Assembly (NCBI RefSeq): GCF_008728515.1
Contig: NC_044977.1
Span: 840,001-904,000, forward strand
Reading direction: 5' to 3'
DNA from: Papio anubis
Lineage: Eukaryota > Chordata > Mammalia > Primates > Cercopithecidae
Length of the DNA stretch: 64,000 bases
The notes under the pieces are model-generated. The model was not told the DNA's origin and made no database searches. It saw only the letters and a program-made list of their open reading frames with translations. A program made the position numbers and the translations under genes. Each line of letters starts with the position of its first letter. Within the stretch, counting starts at the first letter, position 1. Shown one piece after another: positions 46,273-58,399 of this stretch.

Positions 46273-47526
46273 GCTTAAGGGACAATCTAATATGCCTCTA
46301 TTCAAGGAGATGAAAAAGCTAGAATAACTTGTAGAGGTAGTGGATATATTTCTTGTGGATGTGAGAGTTACCCATTATATCAATGCAAAATATTTCTCAT
46401 ATTTTCCAAGTTTAACATGCATAGATAAGCACAATTTGGTTGTTACTTCCTTCACCTTACTTAGTTTGCATTCTTCTTTCGAATTAATGGACTCTCTTAC
46501 GGGGCTTGATTTTACTCTCTCTACACTGTAACCTAACCCTCCTACATTGGAGCTTCAGTCGTTGAAGTATGAAATTTTCATTTGAGCTTTGTAGTTCACC
46601 TCAAAGAGCAAATCTAAATGGATTGTATCTAAGAGTTCCAGAGAGAGCCAGAGCATCCCACATATTCATGCTGTAAGGGATAAAGATAACTGTTTAGCTG
46701 TGCCCCCAGATAGGCATATTATTCATGTATGGAAGCAACTGGCTTTAGCATGCAGCTGATGGCTGCTAAGGAATGTCTCACATCGACTGTCATATCCCAG
46801 CAGTGCAAATTTACAAGAAGATGAAACAACTCTCTAATCCCTTAAACTGTTAATACGTAGCTAAGAATCCTTGTCCATAACTAATAAAATTTACATGTAC
46901 TAAGCTTCAATTTCTTTGAAAGTCTGTTTTATTTGATTTTTCAGAAAGTGATAAGGAAAATATTAAAGTGTAACAGACACTGAGAGGATGTGTTTGGAAG
47001 GGAAGAGGAACGTAACAGGAGTTCAATGTATAAATGAAGTGCATCTTCAGAATGCACACTTGTTTGCCTGTATTATTTATTTCTGCAGTGGGAGTGTAGC
47101 AAATGATGTTTCTGAACATGAAATTAATGCTTGTGTGGTTTAAGGGATTTTTTTTTCTTGTTTAATATTCTTTTCCTATATATGTGGATTTTGACCATAA
47201 TCCTAAAACTAAGTCTAGAAACAAATGAATACCCAAAAATGGCAGGAATAGTTGATGACTATAAATTAGTTACTTTGAATGTATTATAACAAGAGTAGTT
47301 TTAAGTCCTTCGGCTAAGGAAAAAAGGTACTATATATTAGGTGACTTAAGTCATAAAAAAATAAAGCTTTTGGTTTGAGTTATCAAGCCAAAATGATTTC
47401 TAAGCTTCAAATGGATCTAAGCAGAATAAATGTGCCTCCTACTTGATTTTTATTCTCTAGAGATATCATTTGTCCGTTTTCAGTTCCCACTTAATATTTG
47501 TCAACTGCTAAGATAAAAACGTGTGT
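46273..47526. other. unassigned DNA
   Basis: No exon recognised. The stretch 46690-46830 is repeat-free and less AT-rich. Confidence 0.5.
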
Positions 47527-47826
47527 TTTCTTTTTCTTTTCTTTTCTTTTCTTTTTATTGAGACAGTATCTCACTCTGCCACCCAGGCTGGAGTGCAGTG
47601 GCACGATTGCAGCTTGCTGCAACCCCAAACTCCTGGACTCAAGTGGCCCTCACACCACAGCCTCCAGTGGTGCTAGGACTACAGTCACACGTTATCCACT
47701 AATTTCTAGTTTTTCGTTTTTTTTTTTAAAGGTGGGGTCTTGCTATGTTGTCCAGGCTTGTCCTGAACTCCAGGCCTCAAAGAATCACCTTGAGCTCCCA
47801 AAGTGCTGAGATTAAAGGTGTGAAAA
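47527..47826 (-). mobile_element. AluJ
   Basis: A diverged antisense Alu with a (TTTTC)n head. The arms are linked by 'gtttttttttttaaaggtgg' or similar. Many substitutions fit an old AluJ. Confidence 0.88.
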
Positions 47827-48574
47827 TTCAAATTTCTAAAAGCAAATCCAGTCTTACCTACTATCTCATTTCATGCCTCTCTGAAAAGGAAACTTTTTTC
47901 CTCACTGGTCTAAAAACTTGTGTCTAATTTTATCTGATATGCTTCTCTTTAAACAACTGAAAATCTAGTCAAAAATGATTATTTTCTTTCAGATGAAATG
48001 TATTTATTTTGTGACTCACATCTGTCAATTCTGCTAGTTTTGTTTGTGCTGTTGTTTGTCTCTTTCAGTTTTCCAATTTGTAATCTCACAGAATTTCCTG
48101 TAGAAATAAAAGAAGGCAATATATAGTTTAAGAGTTTTTGAAATGTAGTCAATTATGAATCTAACAAACATGATGTAAGTTTTCCGAGTAGAAGTCTATA
48201 TTCTAGAAGTTGTACATTGGTACCCATCATTCCAAGTATGTCGAAGGTATACAAAGTCAACATAATATAGAGTCACTTCTGTAGAACTGGTGACGTTGCA
48301 ATTGTAGCAGTTGCATTGACTATACCATCTCTCACCCAGATTCCCTTGAAACCAACATCACACATTTGGAAAAGAGCTGAAACTGAGAGAAAGTAGCTAG
48401 ATTCTCAAACCTAGTGTATCTGGTTGTGCTCAATGACACGAATGGTTCAAAAAAAATCACTTGGATGTAAGGAGGGTGAGAGTAAATCCACTCAAAATCC
48501 ACACTGTTCTTGTTCAAAGCAACCAAAACATAGTAACAGTTTTCTTTATTATGTATAACTATTTTTTTTCCAAT
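47827..48574. other. unassigned DNA
   Basis: No recognisable exon or repeat. Confidence 0.5.
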
Positions 48575-49023
48575 TGCATTAGTCAGGGTTCTCTAGAGGG
48601 TCAGAAGTAATAGATAGATGTATACATAAAGGAGAGTTTCTTAAGGAGTGTTGATTCACATGATCACAAGATGAGGTCCCACAACAGGCCCTCTGCAAGC
48701 TGAGGAGTAAAGAAGCCAGTGCAAGACCCAAAGCTGAAGAGCTTGGAGTCCAATATTTGCGGGCAGGAAGCATCCTGCGTGGGAGAAAGATGCAGGCCAA
48801 AAGACTAAACCAATCTAGTCTTCCCATGTTCTTCACCTGCTTTTACTCTGGCCACACTGGCAGTTGATTAGATGATGCTCACCTAGATTGAGGGTGCGTC
48901 TGCCTTTCCCATCCACTGATTCAAATGTTAATCCCCTTTGACAACATCCTCACAGACACACCCAGAAACAATCATTTGCACCCTTCTATCCAATCAAATC
49001 GACACTCAATATTAACCATCACA
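48575..49023 (-). mobile_element. ERVL-type LTR (MLT2-like)
   Basis: Antisense LTR starting 'tgcattagtcagggttctct' and ending 'caatattaaccatcaca'. Landmarks are 'cacatgatcacaagatgagg', 'gcgggcaggaagcatcctgc' and 'tgattagatgatgctcacct'. The LTR family is very common in primates. MLT2/ERVL is my best guess at the subgroup. Confidence 0.8.
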
Positions 49024-49344
49024 CCAGTCTTTAGTAAATTTTGGATAGGTACATCTTTAGAGAATAAACGTATTATCATCAAACTTGCTTATAGTACTAT
49101 AATCTAAGTGAAAACAGCACATTGCTATCTATGCAAGTACATCTTCAACACCCCTTTCCAAACAACTTACCATACTTTTCTGAAAATTCTGGGGGTTGCC
49201 AATGCCATGATAACATGCCTGCTGTGCCTTCATTTTGTGTTTTCCTCATCTTTCTCCATCTCTTTTGACAGATATAATCAGGTGAGTAGCTGTTTTTTGC
49301 TGCTGCCTCCCCACTTGGCTGACTTCGCTTTGCATTCTTCTTCT

Positions 49345-49640
49345 AGTACAGCAGCTCCTCAAATAATGTCATTTTGTTGTAATGTTGATGGGAGAAAACA
49401 CTGACTACTGGCATGTTCTCCCTATGTCTGCGTGGGTTTCCTTCCACATCACAAAGATGTGCATGTTAGGCTGACTGGCGTATCTACGTTGTTCAGGTCT
49501 GCGTGAGTGTGGGTGTGCCTGAGCGTGCCCTGCAGTCGGGTGGTGTCCTGTCCAGGGTTGGTTCCTGCCCTGAGCTTATGCACTGAGATGGCTTTGGCCA
49601 CTCAAGAACTTGAACTGGAATAAGCGAGTAAATAATTGTG
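49345..49640 (+). mobile_element. ancient vertebrate-type LINE tail (RTE/Rex-like)
   Basis: 'gcatgttctccctatgtctg', 'cacaaagatgtgcatgttag', 'gtcctgtccagggttggttc' and 'ttgaactggaataagcgagt' follow a motif series I know from RTE/Rex3-like tails in fish and from old mammalian repeats. The family name is uncertain. Confidence 0.6.
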
Positions 49641-51465
49641 CTACTTGTATTTGTTAATCTCTCTTAAACATATATATAGCTCACATTCATTTCAATGTTT
49701 AATATTAGACATGTTTTGGTCTTTATTTAGAAGTTTGTGAAATTTATGTGATCAGAAGTATGCTGCATGAACTTAACTCCTATTTATATCAATTACCATA
49801 TGGTAAAAATTGGTTTCCTTATACATTGTTTCACTTAAGGTAGAAATTTCTAAGAATCTGTGGATGATGTTAGGTGAAAACTTACTGTATCATGTAGAGA
49901 TTTTAAGCTAAACCACCTGAGTGGTGAATGGAGAAATTGACAAAAATTAAAAAGTTTGAGGTGCTGGTTAAAAATGACTCCAGGTGTGTAAGATCAATAT
50001 CTTTTAAAAAATAAATGTTTTTTTAAACACAGATAATCTGAAGATAGAATATCTGCAGCTAAATCTACCTCTCTATTATGTATTTCTTAAACCGTGGTTA
50101 TCCTAAAACTGAATCCTAAAATTAAATTCAATAACTTTGTACATCGAGAGATGCAGAGAAGGGACAAATGGGAAACTTACAAATCTAGAACACATTTCTC
50201 TTCGATGTCTAAATTCACATACTAAATTTAAAGTCCAAAAGTAACCATCCGGAGTGTATGTGTGTTGGGGTGAAGGTGTGAGATTTTAGCTGTATCTTTC
50301 AGCAAAGAGTGGTATCTATTATGACTTTAATATCTAAACTTCTTTTATTTCCAGAATTATTGGAAAAGAAGGTAAAATAATAAATATAATTGAGAAAAAT
50401 GCAGGCAATAGTACATTTTATGATAGTTAAGGGAAATATTAAATCTAATTTTAATTTTATTCAATGGAAAAACACTAATATTAAAATGAATATCTTTCGG
50501 AAGCCAAGTTATAGAACAGTAGTTTATGTAACAATGCTCAGTTTAGGTTAGAAACAATCTTGCTATATTTTAGGAAACAAAATCTTGTCATCTTTTGTTG
50601 GCATTAAAATGCAGGAGCCTCTGGTAAAGATTCCCTTGCTTGGACAATAATGAAAAGGTTCCCATTCTCTAGTTTATGGGTAGAAAAAAAAGTAAGTATT
50701 TTGCAGCCCAAGGGCATAGGGCATGGCACACTAAACACACAGCATTTGAGATGGATCAAAGAGGGTATTATTCAAGTTCTGAATCTGGGGATAAAAAGAA
50801 AAAGAAAAGCAGAAAATATGCCTCCATTGTAAACATAAGATCATAAGCCCGGATCCTTATGAAATCAGGACTGGTTTGGAAAGGCAGATTTTAAAAAGAA
50901 AATGGAAAAATCCTTTCGCATAGATTTAGGGCATGGTCAGGGTGTCAGATGTCTCTTCTCAATGGCAACTGGCTAGAGGGCATTGAAAAAAACCACAATT
51001 ATTGCTAAACCTGGCTTCTTGGTCAGTTAATTAGCAATCCCACCTCCCTAGTCCAAAGAGGAGGAGTAAATAAGTAACTTTAAGTACTGGCAGATGACCA
51101 CTTTATGTTCTTTCTACTTCTGCGCTTGTGTTTGCGGTGTAAAGATGATGAGAAATAACTGTTAGCCAACCAGCCAGCCAGGAAAGAAAGAATGTTCATT
51201 CTCTCTACACTACCAAGGAGGTTTAGATTACAATAATAAGGCATTACTTGAGCAAATACCAACTTATATCATTATCTGGAAAGAGTTTAGCAAGCTACTG
51301 AATAAAAATCTGTTTCTTCATGTATTCAGTCATTCATTTATTTGACACATCCTAATAGTGAGTTGATGTGAGACTCTGATATTGTACCCCCTTTCTCTGC
51401 ACGAGGAGTTGAAATCATTCAGCAGGCTTAGCAAAGAAACGTAAAGTAGGACTATGAGTTATAAA
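49641..51465. other. unassigned AT-rich DNA
   Basis: No exon or confident repeat in about 1.8 kb. Confidence 0.5.
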
Positions 51466-51564
51466 CATGAACTGTCACTAGCTTGCAAGGTAACATTGGA
51501 GAAGTCACTTAATTTCAGTAGAATCCTATAATGTCCTCATCTGTAAGTGAGACTAGGCGTAAGT
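51466..51564 (+). mobile_element. MIR SINE fragment
   Basis: 'ggagaagtcacttaatttca' and 'aatgtcctcatctgtaagtg' match the MIR core. Confidence 0.6.
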
Positions 51565-52985
51565 TTTCATTGAGCACTTGGCAAATAGACCTTGGGAAGG
51601 AAATGATAGATTCAGTTCCTTTGTCACAGCTGAGCTGTCACACATCCTTGCTTGCTTCTGTGCATTAGCCTGTTTAAGTACATCAAGAAAGTGCCTCAAG
51701 CCTTACCTGTTAATGCATTTATCTGGCATTAGGGGCTACCTGAGTGTAATGAATGGTGTCTAAAGAAGGCCGCCTCATTGTGAGATAAGGTAGAGCACAA
51801 TTCTTACCAAATGTCATAGAATTAAAGTCATAACGTTTGTAAAACAATAGGAAATCGTTAAAGAAATGAAAATTAGAAGCTGGAAATGATAAACCAAGAA
51901 AAGATTCATACCGTCACATTAAGAATATCATTATCAATACAGGATCTAGATCATTTGAGTCATTTTAACTTACATAGTATGCTAACTAGACATAAAATCA
52001 CAAGGGTACATTTCTCAGTTAACGAATTTCAAAAACATAAGTAATTATGTACGAACAAGTCATCCAATACATCCTATACATTTGGATGTCTAATTTTTTG
52101 TAAGGAAAACATAACCAACACATGTGAATGACCCATCTCCTCATATGTTATACTAAATCACTAGAGGAGCCATTGCTGTCACAATAACAATACAATGAAA
52201 AATGTGTTAATCAAATATCTAGTTAAATAGATTGTGGAAAATACATTTTTTATTCAGCTTGCTGAAAGGACAAAGAAAATTGCATTATAGCATTGCGCCT
52301 TTCAGATGAATATTACTTGTTTAGCCCACAGGGAAAGATGCCACAACATGTTTACAGGATTATTGTAATTCTAATTAAACCCATACTTCCAAAGTAAGAA
52401 TTGCAATGGGAATATAGCTTTAAATTAGTAAGAGGAGAATTTTTAAATGTGTCAATACCAGGGACTGCTTTTAATAGTATTTATTGTATCAAAATGTAAA
52501 AGAAAGATGATCTTTAAAACAGGCTGTTTTGAGCTCTAAGAATCACAGCAATAAAAACAAATATTTTCTTATTTATTTATCACCCTCCCCCTGCACATGA
52601 AATCAGCCAAGCAAGTACTTGAGAGCCATAACGGGTAGCTGCAGAAGATCTCCTGTTTTTTTATGAATTTATTGTGAGTTAAGGCCAAAAGAGACACTTT
52701 TAGTTTGGGGTAAAAAGTGGAGGGGAAATGAGTGGAAAATGAATGAAAGCAAAATGTTGGAAAGATCTCATCCACATTCTCATCATTCACAAAAAGAAAA
52801 AGACACGAAGGAGAAAGAAGATGAGAAAAGTCAGCACTCCTAGAGTTTTGAAAGAGTCTTTGTTGGAAACACCAACCAAATAAGCAAACTGTGACCTGGG
52901 AACGCGACGTAGTTGAATTCACTAGACCCGAGAAATGGTTTTCCAAAGCACTTTTTCCCTATCTTCCATGAAATGTAAGGAAATC
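51565..52985. other. unassigned DNA
   Basis: No exon. The stretch 52250-52400 is repeat-free with several TAAT motifs. Confidence 0.5.
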
Positions 52986-53205
52986 GTCTAGGCCAGGCAT
53001 GTCCTAAATGCTTGATGTGAATTAATCTGCACAACAATTCTATGAGTTAGATACAATCGTTATCCCCACTTTACAGATGAGGAATTAAGGTAGGGAATGC
53101 TTACATAATTTAATCAAGAACAACCAGCTAATAAGTAGCAGAGCTGGGATTTGCACTGGGTGCCCACAGCCTCAGCTTTTATCTAGTATGCTACACTGAT
53201 CCCCC
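52986..53205 (-). mobile_element. MIR SINE, nearly complete
   Basis: 'aatgcttgatgtgaattaat', 'ccccactttacagatgagga', 'gcagagctgggatttgcact' follow MIR in antisense. Confidence 0.88.
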
Positions 53206-53340
53206 AGCAAGCATTACTGACTGAGAGTCAACTCATAACTGCTTGCCTACAATTGATGCATTTGTGTGCAACATTGACCTTGCAAAATCATTTTTAAATG
53301 CGTCATTAATTTAAAAGATAATGTAATGGAAAGAATACTG

Positions 53341-54045
53341 TATTCATTTGCTAACACCACAATTTTGCTAATCACAAAATACCACAGATTGGATGGCTTA
53401 AACAACAGAAATTTATTTTCTCACAGTTCTGCAAGCTAGAGGAACAAGAAATCAAGGTTGAATTTCTTTCACAGCTTTTCTCCTTGGCTTGCAGATAGCT
53501 GCCTTCTCATTGTGTCCTCATGTGGTCTTTCTTCTGAGCTCCTGCATCCCTAGTTTCACTTTTGTGGGTCTAAATTTCCTCTGCTTAAAAGGACGTCAGG
53601 CCAGGCACAGTGGCTCACGCCTGTAATCCCAGCACTCTGGGAAGCCGAGGCAGGCAGATCACTTGAGGTCAGGAGTTCTAGACCATCCTGGCCAACATGG
53701 TGAAACCCTGTCTCTACTAAAAATACAAAAATTAGCCAGGTGTGGTGGCATGTTCCTGTAATCCCAGCTACTCAGAAGACTGAGGCAGGAGAATCGCTTG
53801 AACCTAGGAGGCAGGGGTTGCCGTGAGCTGAGATCCTGCCACTGCACTCCAGCCTGGGCAACAAAGCAAGACTTGGTCTCAAAAAAAAAAAAAAGGACAT
53901 CAGTCAGATTGAATTAGGGCCCACTCTAATGGCCTCAATTTTGATTAATCACGTCTTCATAGGCTCTGTCTCCAAATACAGTCACATTTAGAAGTGCTAG
54001 GAGTTACAGCTTCAACAAAAGAATTTGCAAGGCACACACTTCATC
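53341..54045 (-). mobile_element. MLT1-type LTR split by an Alu
   Basis: The left part (to 53598) has 'aaataccacagattggatgg', 'aaacaacagaaatttatttt' and 'gctgccttctcattgtgtcc'. The right part (from 53891) has 'gggcccactctaatggcctc' and 'caaatacagtcacatttaga'. An Alu separates them. Confidence 0.82.
53599..53894 (+). mobile_element. AluS
   Basis: Full-length Alu with 'cacttgaggtcaggagttct' and 'cgcttgaacctaggaggc'. The TSD is 'aaaaggacgtca' upstream and 'aaaaggacatca' downstream, one mismatch. Confidence 0.96.
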
Positions 54046-54053
54046 CAATAACA

Positions 54054-54391
54054 TAGGAGTCCCCAACCCAGAGCACCAGACCAGTACCAGTAAGTGGCCT
54101 GTTAGAACCTGGCCACGCAGCAGGTGAGCAGCAGGCCCACAAGCGTTACTCCAGAGCTCTGCCCCCTGTCAGATCGGTGGCGGCATTAGATTCTCAGAGG
54201 AGTGTGAACTCTATTGTGAACTGCGCATGCAAGGGATCTAGGTTGCGCGCTCCTTATAAGAATATAACGTCTGATGGTCGGATGATCTGAGGTGGAACAG
54301 TTCCATCCCGAAACCATCTGCTCCCAACCCACTGTGGAAAAACTGTCTTCCATGAAACCAGTCCCTTGCGCCAAAATGTTGGGGATTGCTG
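54054..54391. mobile_element. hAT-type non-autonomous DNA transposon
   Basis: Terminal inverted repeats 'taggagtccccaaccc' and 'atgttggggattgctg'. The 8-bp TSD 'caataaca' (54046-54053) and 'ctataaca' (54392-54399) has one mismatch. The core is CpG-rich: 'gatcggtggcggcattagat', 'gaactgcgcatgcaagggat'. No transposase. Confidence 0.88.
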
Positions 54392-54691
54392 CTATAACAA
54401 ATAATAATATCGGTGTTGTTATTGGAGTTCTTATTCGGGTTTTGCTGCTGTGTGATTTAGACTGAGTCATTTCCTTTCTTTCGAAGGGCACCTGCTCCCT
54501 AACACTGATGCTGTCTGGCTCTTGACTGAGTTTATATCTTCAGCTTCCCTAATTCTGTGAATCATGCTGTCATCTTCGTGTGTACATACACATAGATAAG
54601 GCTTTTTTGCCTAAGGTAGCTAGAGATTTTGTTGCATAAAACTCACAACTTCTAATTAGAACGCTGACTTTTGTTCATAGCTTTGCTGGGC

Positions 54692-54800
54692 TTTTGATAT
54701 GCTCTGGTTTATCCGGTCTGTAAAATGCAGTAATTAATGCTCATGTCATAGCAATGCCGGGAGAACTGAATGAGATACTGTACGTGAATGGCTGGGTGCA
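54692..54800 (+). mobile_element. MIR SINE fragment (probable)
   Basis: 'ggtctgtaaaatgcagtaat' and 'gggagaactgaatgagatac' fit the MIR core. Confidence 0.55.
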
Positions 54801-55734
54801 ATGTTTGAAAAGAGGGAGGTACTTTGCAAATGTCCATTTTCTGTTTCTCACTCCCCAGCTCTTCCAGCTTTCATGCTTACTCTTTCATTGCCTTTGAACT
54901 TCCCCTCTATTTCAGCATTTATCTCACGTACTCTTGGCCAAGCATCATAAAAGCTACTTTCCATCTTCTCTATGACAGAGATTTTCAAAACTTCCGATGC
55001 GAGTGCAGACATTTCCTCACGAGCTCAAAAACAAGGGGATTCATGATTCAACTTGGCTTTCAAAAATGTTCAAATTTTAGAATTTAACAGAATTGTTTGT
55101 TGTATTCAACATTTTCCTGGAACACTGACTTTGGCTTAGAAAACTTCTTCAGAACTGAGCAGGAGAGGCAAGGCTCTGGGGCTGCTCTGGACCACACAAA
55201 GTTGGACAATTAGCAGAGCATTAGCCCAGCGTATTAGCCTGACTGCTGACAACCAATGGCAACTGTGAGCTTTATGTTTTTATGTTGATGATTTATGTTG
55301 ATTCAGGTTACATTTGAGACTTAATTATCTACTTAATCATTTGGACATATTTCATAAAATAATAGTCACGTGATACTATTTTATCATAAAAAATAATGAT
55401 TATACATAATTTTATGTATTTATTTCCATCACTTATCCTCATTCTCTCCTACTAAAAGTTAAAAATATTGCATAAATCCCAAAGGAGTAATGACATTGAG
55501 ACAAGAAAAATTTATGGGTGTTATTTCCAGATATAGAGGAGGCAATGTAGGTTGAATCTCTTTGGCTTAAAAGCAAGTGATAAGAATCTGTTGCTTATGT
55601 CATGTGCTGGTGAGTAATATTGGCATCTGCCTGTCATCTTTAGTCTGTAAACTACCTTTAGATGAAGTTGCAGTTAGTGATAATTGGACAATGTTAATTA
55701 TCCAAGCCCCAAGCCCCCCAAATTAAAGGGCGTT
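54801..55734. other. unassigned DNA
   Basis: No recognisable exon or repeat. Confidence 0.5.
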
Positions 55735-56640
55735 GATTCAAGAGAAGCTCACGGAACCATAGCTGAGGCAGTTTTTCAAGAAAGGTGGTTTCCAGCATCA
55801 CTCAGAGCAGCAGCATCATGAACTGTGAGTGCCCAGTCCTGACTCCCAGCAATGGTCCAAATTTACTGGATTCCAGAAACCCAGATTCAAAGACACACAG
55901 GGTGCAAGTCTTTGGAAGCAACACTTAGGCAGAATTTGGAGCAAAACTCTAGATAAGGCTCTTATCCAAGTTAGAACGGATTCCTATAGGCGGCTTGTCC
56001 AAAGCCATAGTAGGACCCGACCACGGCTCCCAGGCCGTTAGAGGTGACTTCAGAGTGGTGCTCATAGTGCGTTGTTTATAGATTGCGGGAACTGTAACAA
56101 AGGCAAGAGACTCAGGTTGCTTCTAGGTAGGGTGACAATAGATGATTTAAGACCTTCAGATGTCCCAGAAAGCAGTAGTATTGATATCAGCCAGGGTGAG
56201 GGGAAGGAGGACAAAGTGGGTAGAACAGAGTGATGGCAGGCCAACCATGGGGGGAAACTGTGGTGGTGAATTCAAGGAGAGTGAGCCCTGGTGATTTCCA
56301 GGGGAGCTTTGGGACTGAGTGAGCAGCAGGGAATGGATAGGATGCCTTCTCAAGAGTGTGAAATAAATGGGGAGTCTTAGGGCGTACATGGTTAGTTTAA
56401 CATCTCCAGCCCAACTTTGGAGCCAGTCAGGAGGACTATACAGCAGTGTTCACAATGTTCACAACAGCAGCAGTGGCACAGGGAGGAGCCCCGTGTGTCT
56501 ACAACCTAAGAGGCAACCAGCAGGAGAAAGTCTTCAGCAAGAGACAAGCCCTGGAGATTTTGAGGTTCACCAGGAGCTTCAAATTTGAGCTGACCCGGAC
56601 TTCAGAAGGAGGCTAGATGGAAACTTAGGTACTTATATTT
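55735..56640. other. unassigned GC-richer block
   Basis: This roughly 0.9-kb block has noticeably more G+C than its surroundings and no simple repeats. It may be an LTR or other old repeat that I do not recognise, or non-repetitive sequence. Open frames of 60-77 codons on both strands show no known domain. Confidence 0.5.
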
Positions 56641-58076
56641 TCTGAAAATGGAACCCTTTCAAAGACTTCAAAGACCTGCATTTCTTTCTTTATAGAGTTC
56701 TAGAAATAAAACAATGAAAAAAAAAATACTTGGGGGAAAACACCTACTTATCCCCCACCAAGGGACTGGGACAGGAGGGGTTGTGTGTACATATGGCAGG
56801 GGAGCCAACTGAGTGTGGAGGCTGGTTTTTTACATTAAGTTTCACAATTTCAGTATCGTTTTCCCCACATGCATGATTTTTAATTTGAAAAAATAACACT
56901 GCCCTTCCAGGCACATACACTGTTTTATATAACTCAGTGAAAGGTGAGCTTTTGAAATACTAGAGAAAAGCCATTAAGTAATAGAAGATATTTGGTTATT
57001 ATAGAAACTATATTATGCGATAGCAAGTTTTCAAAAAGCTTTTTATATTATACCGTGAGACTAATCTAGGAAAGTCTAACCTTTTGTCCTCATAAAAGCA
57101 GTGCTGCCAAAATTCATATAAGACACAATTTGTGATCCAGCAGATGTACATAGAACCTAAAATAACAGGGTTTCTTGAAATACTATTGAGTCTCTGGATA
57201 GTATTATGGAGATATGCATATTAATTGTAAAAAATTTAAGTCAGATGAATAGAACTGACTTAATTTGCATTTTCTTATAGTATTAAGTGGATAAAATCAT
57301 AAGGTTCCTTTTTGTTTAAAAAATTGCCATTTTTTTAAGTGTTTAGAAGCATGAAGATACTGTCATGTACTTGATCCAGTCTTAAATTTTCAACTTTGTT
57401 CAAATGAATCCTACCTAAATAACCATCTGACATTTTTATCCAGTTCTAGGAAGCCCTCACATGAATGCATTTGAATGCTTTTGTGACTGTGTGAAATGAA
57501 TCACTGATGATTCATGAAAGAGACAGTCCTATCATTAGCCTTGATAAGATGGTAATTTGATTATCTGATAGTCCTGTTGCTCATTCCATTTTTTGAACAT
57601 GAATATTTAAAATATTGGAAGGGCAAAATAATTCCAAAGAAAGAATTGGTCAATAATTCAAAATAATACATTACTCACAATTCCTGTTAACTCTAGCTCC
57701 AGAATATCAAATTAGGCTTTTTAAAAAAAATTTTTAACATGGAAAAGTCACAAAAATATTTGTTGAATAAAAATATTTAAATTAGATTTGTGTCAATTTT
57801 ATCTTCAACTATCAGCTCAGGTACATGAATTTAGAATGTTTATTTTTTTGAAAATTTTAAATTATTTGGTAAAAGTGGTTTCAGTCTATGTTTCCAGAAA
57901 CAGCATAGCATGTTTAGAATCATCCATAATCGGTATAATGTTGCTATTTTTTAAAACTTCAAAATCATAACGATGAAGTTCTGTAGCTTATCAGTAGCCT
58001 TTTCTGTCTGCTATCATCTGTCAACAGGTATTAGGCTGGCCTTTACTCCGAGTACGTAGGAAAATAATAGCATGAA
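56641..58076. other. unassigned AT-rich DNA
   Basis: No exon or confident repeat recognised. Confidence 0.5.
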
Positions 58077-58331
58077 TTATGATTGGTTCAGATCATTTCT
58101 GTATTTCAGCTTTTGGATATGGCAAACATACTGGTTTCTTTTCTTTAGACTTGAAAGTAGACGATAATTCACAGTTTTCGCGCTCACAGTCACGACCTGC
58201 TTGCCAAGCACCGGGGCGAGATCCGGGATGTGCTGCCTCAGGTCCCTCCGTTTCTTTGCCTTCATTTTGAAGCGTTTGGCGCTTCTGTTCCCAAGACTCC
58301 AACCACAGAGATACTCTGCTTGAACTGGCAC
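58077..58331 (-). other. 84-codon open frame in a CpG-bearing patch
   Basis: The minus-strand frame reads MPVQAEYLCGWSLGNRS at its start. A second in-frame ATG gives a basic segment MKAKKRRDLRQHIPDL. I do not recognise the protein. The middle of the patch (58175-58275) has several CpGs, unlike its AT-rich flanks. A second minus-strand frame (58093-58302) and a plus-strand frame are also open, which weakens the coding case. It could be a processed-gene relic, an unnoticed exon or chance. Confidence 0.3.
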
Positions 58332-58399
58332 AAAGCCCGAAGCTCTAGTTTATCTCACACCACTTGTCAAACAAAGGTGTTCCACTGTAAATAAAAGTA

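Noticed and set aside
52569..52946. A 125-codon minus-strand frame
   Set aside because: Phe/Ser/Leu-rich translation of purine-biased DNA with no recognisable domain or splice context.
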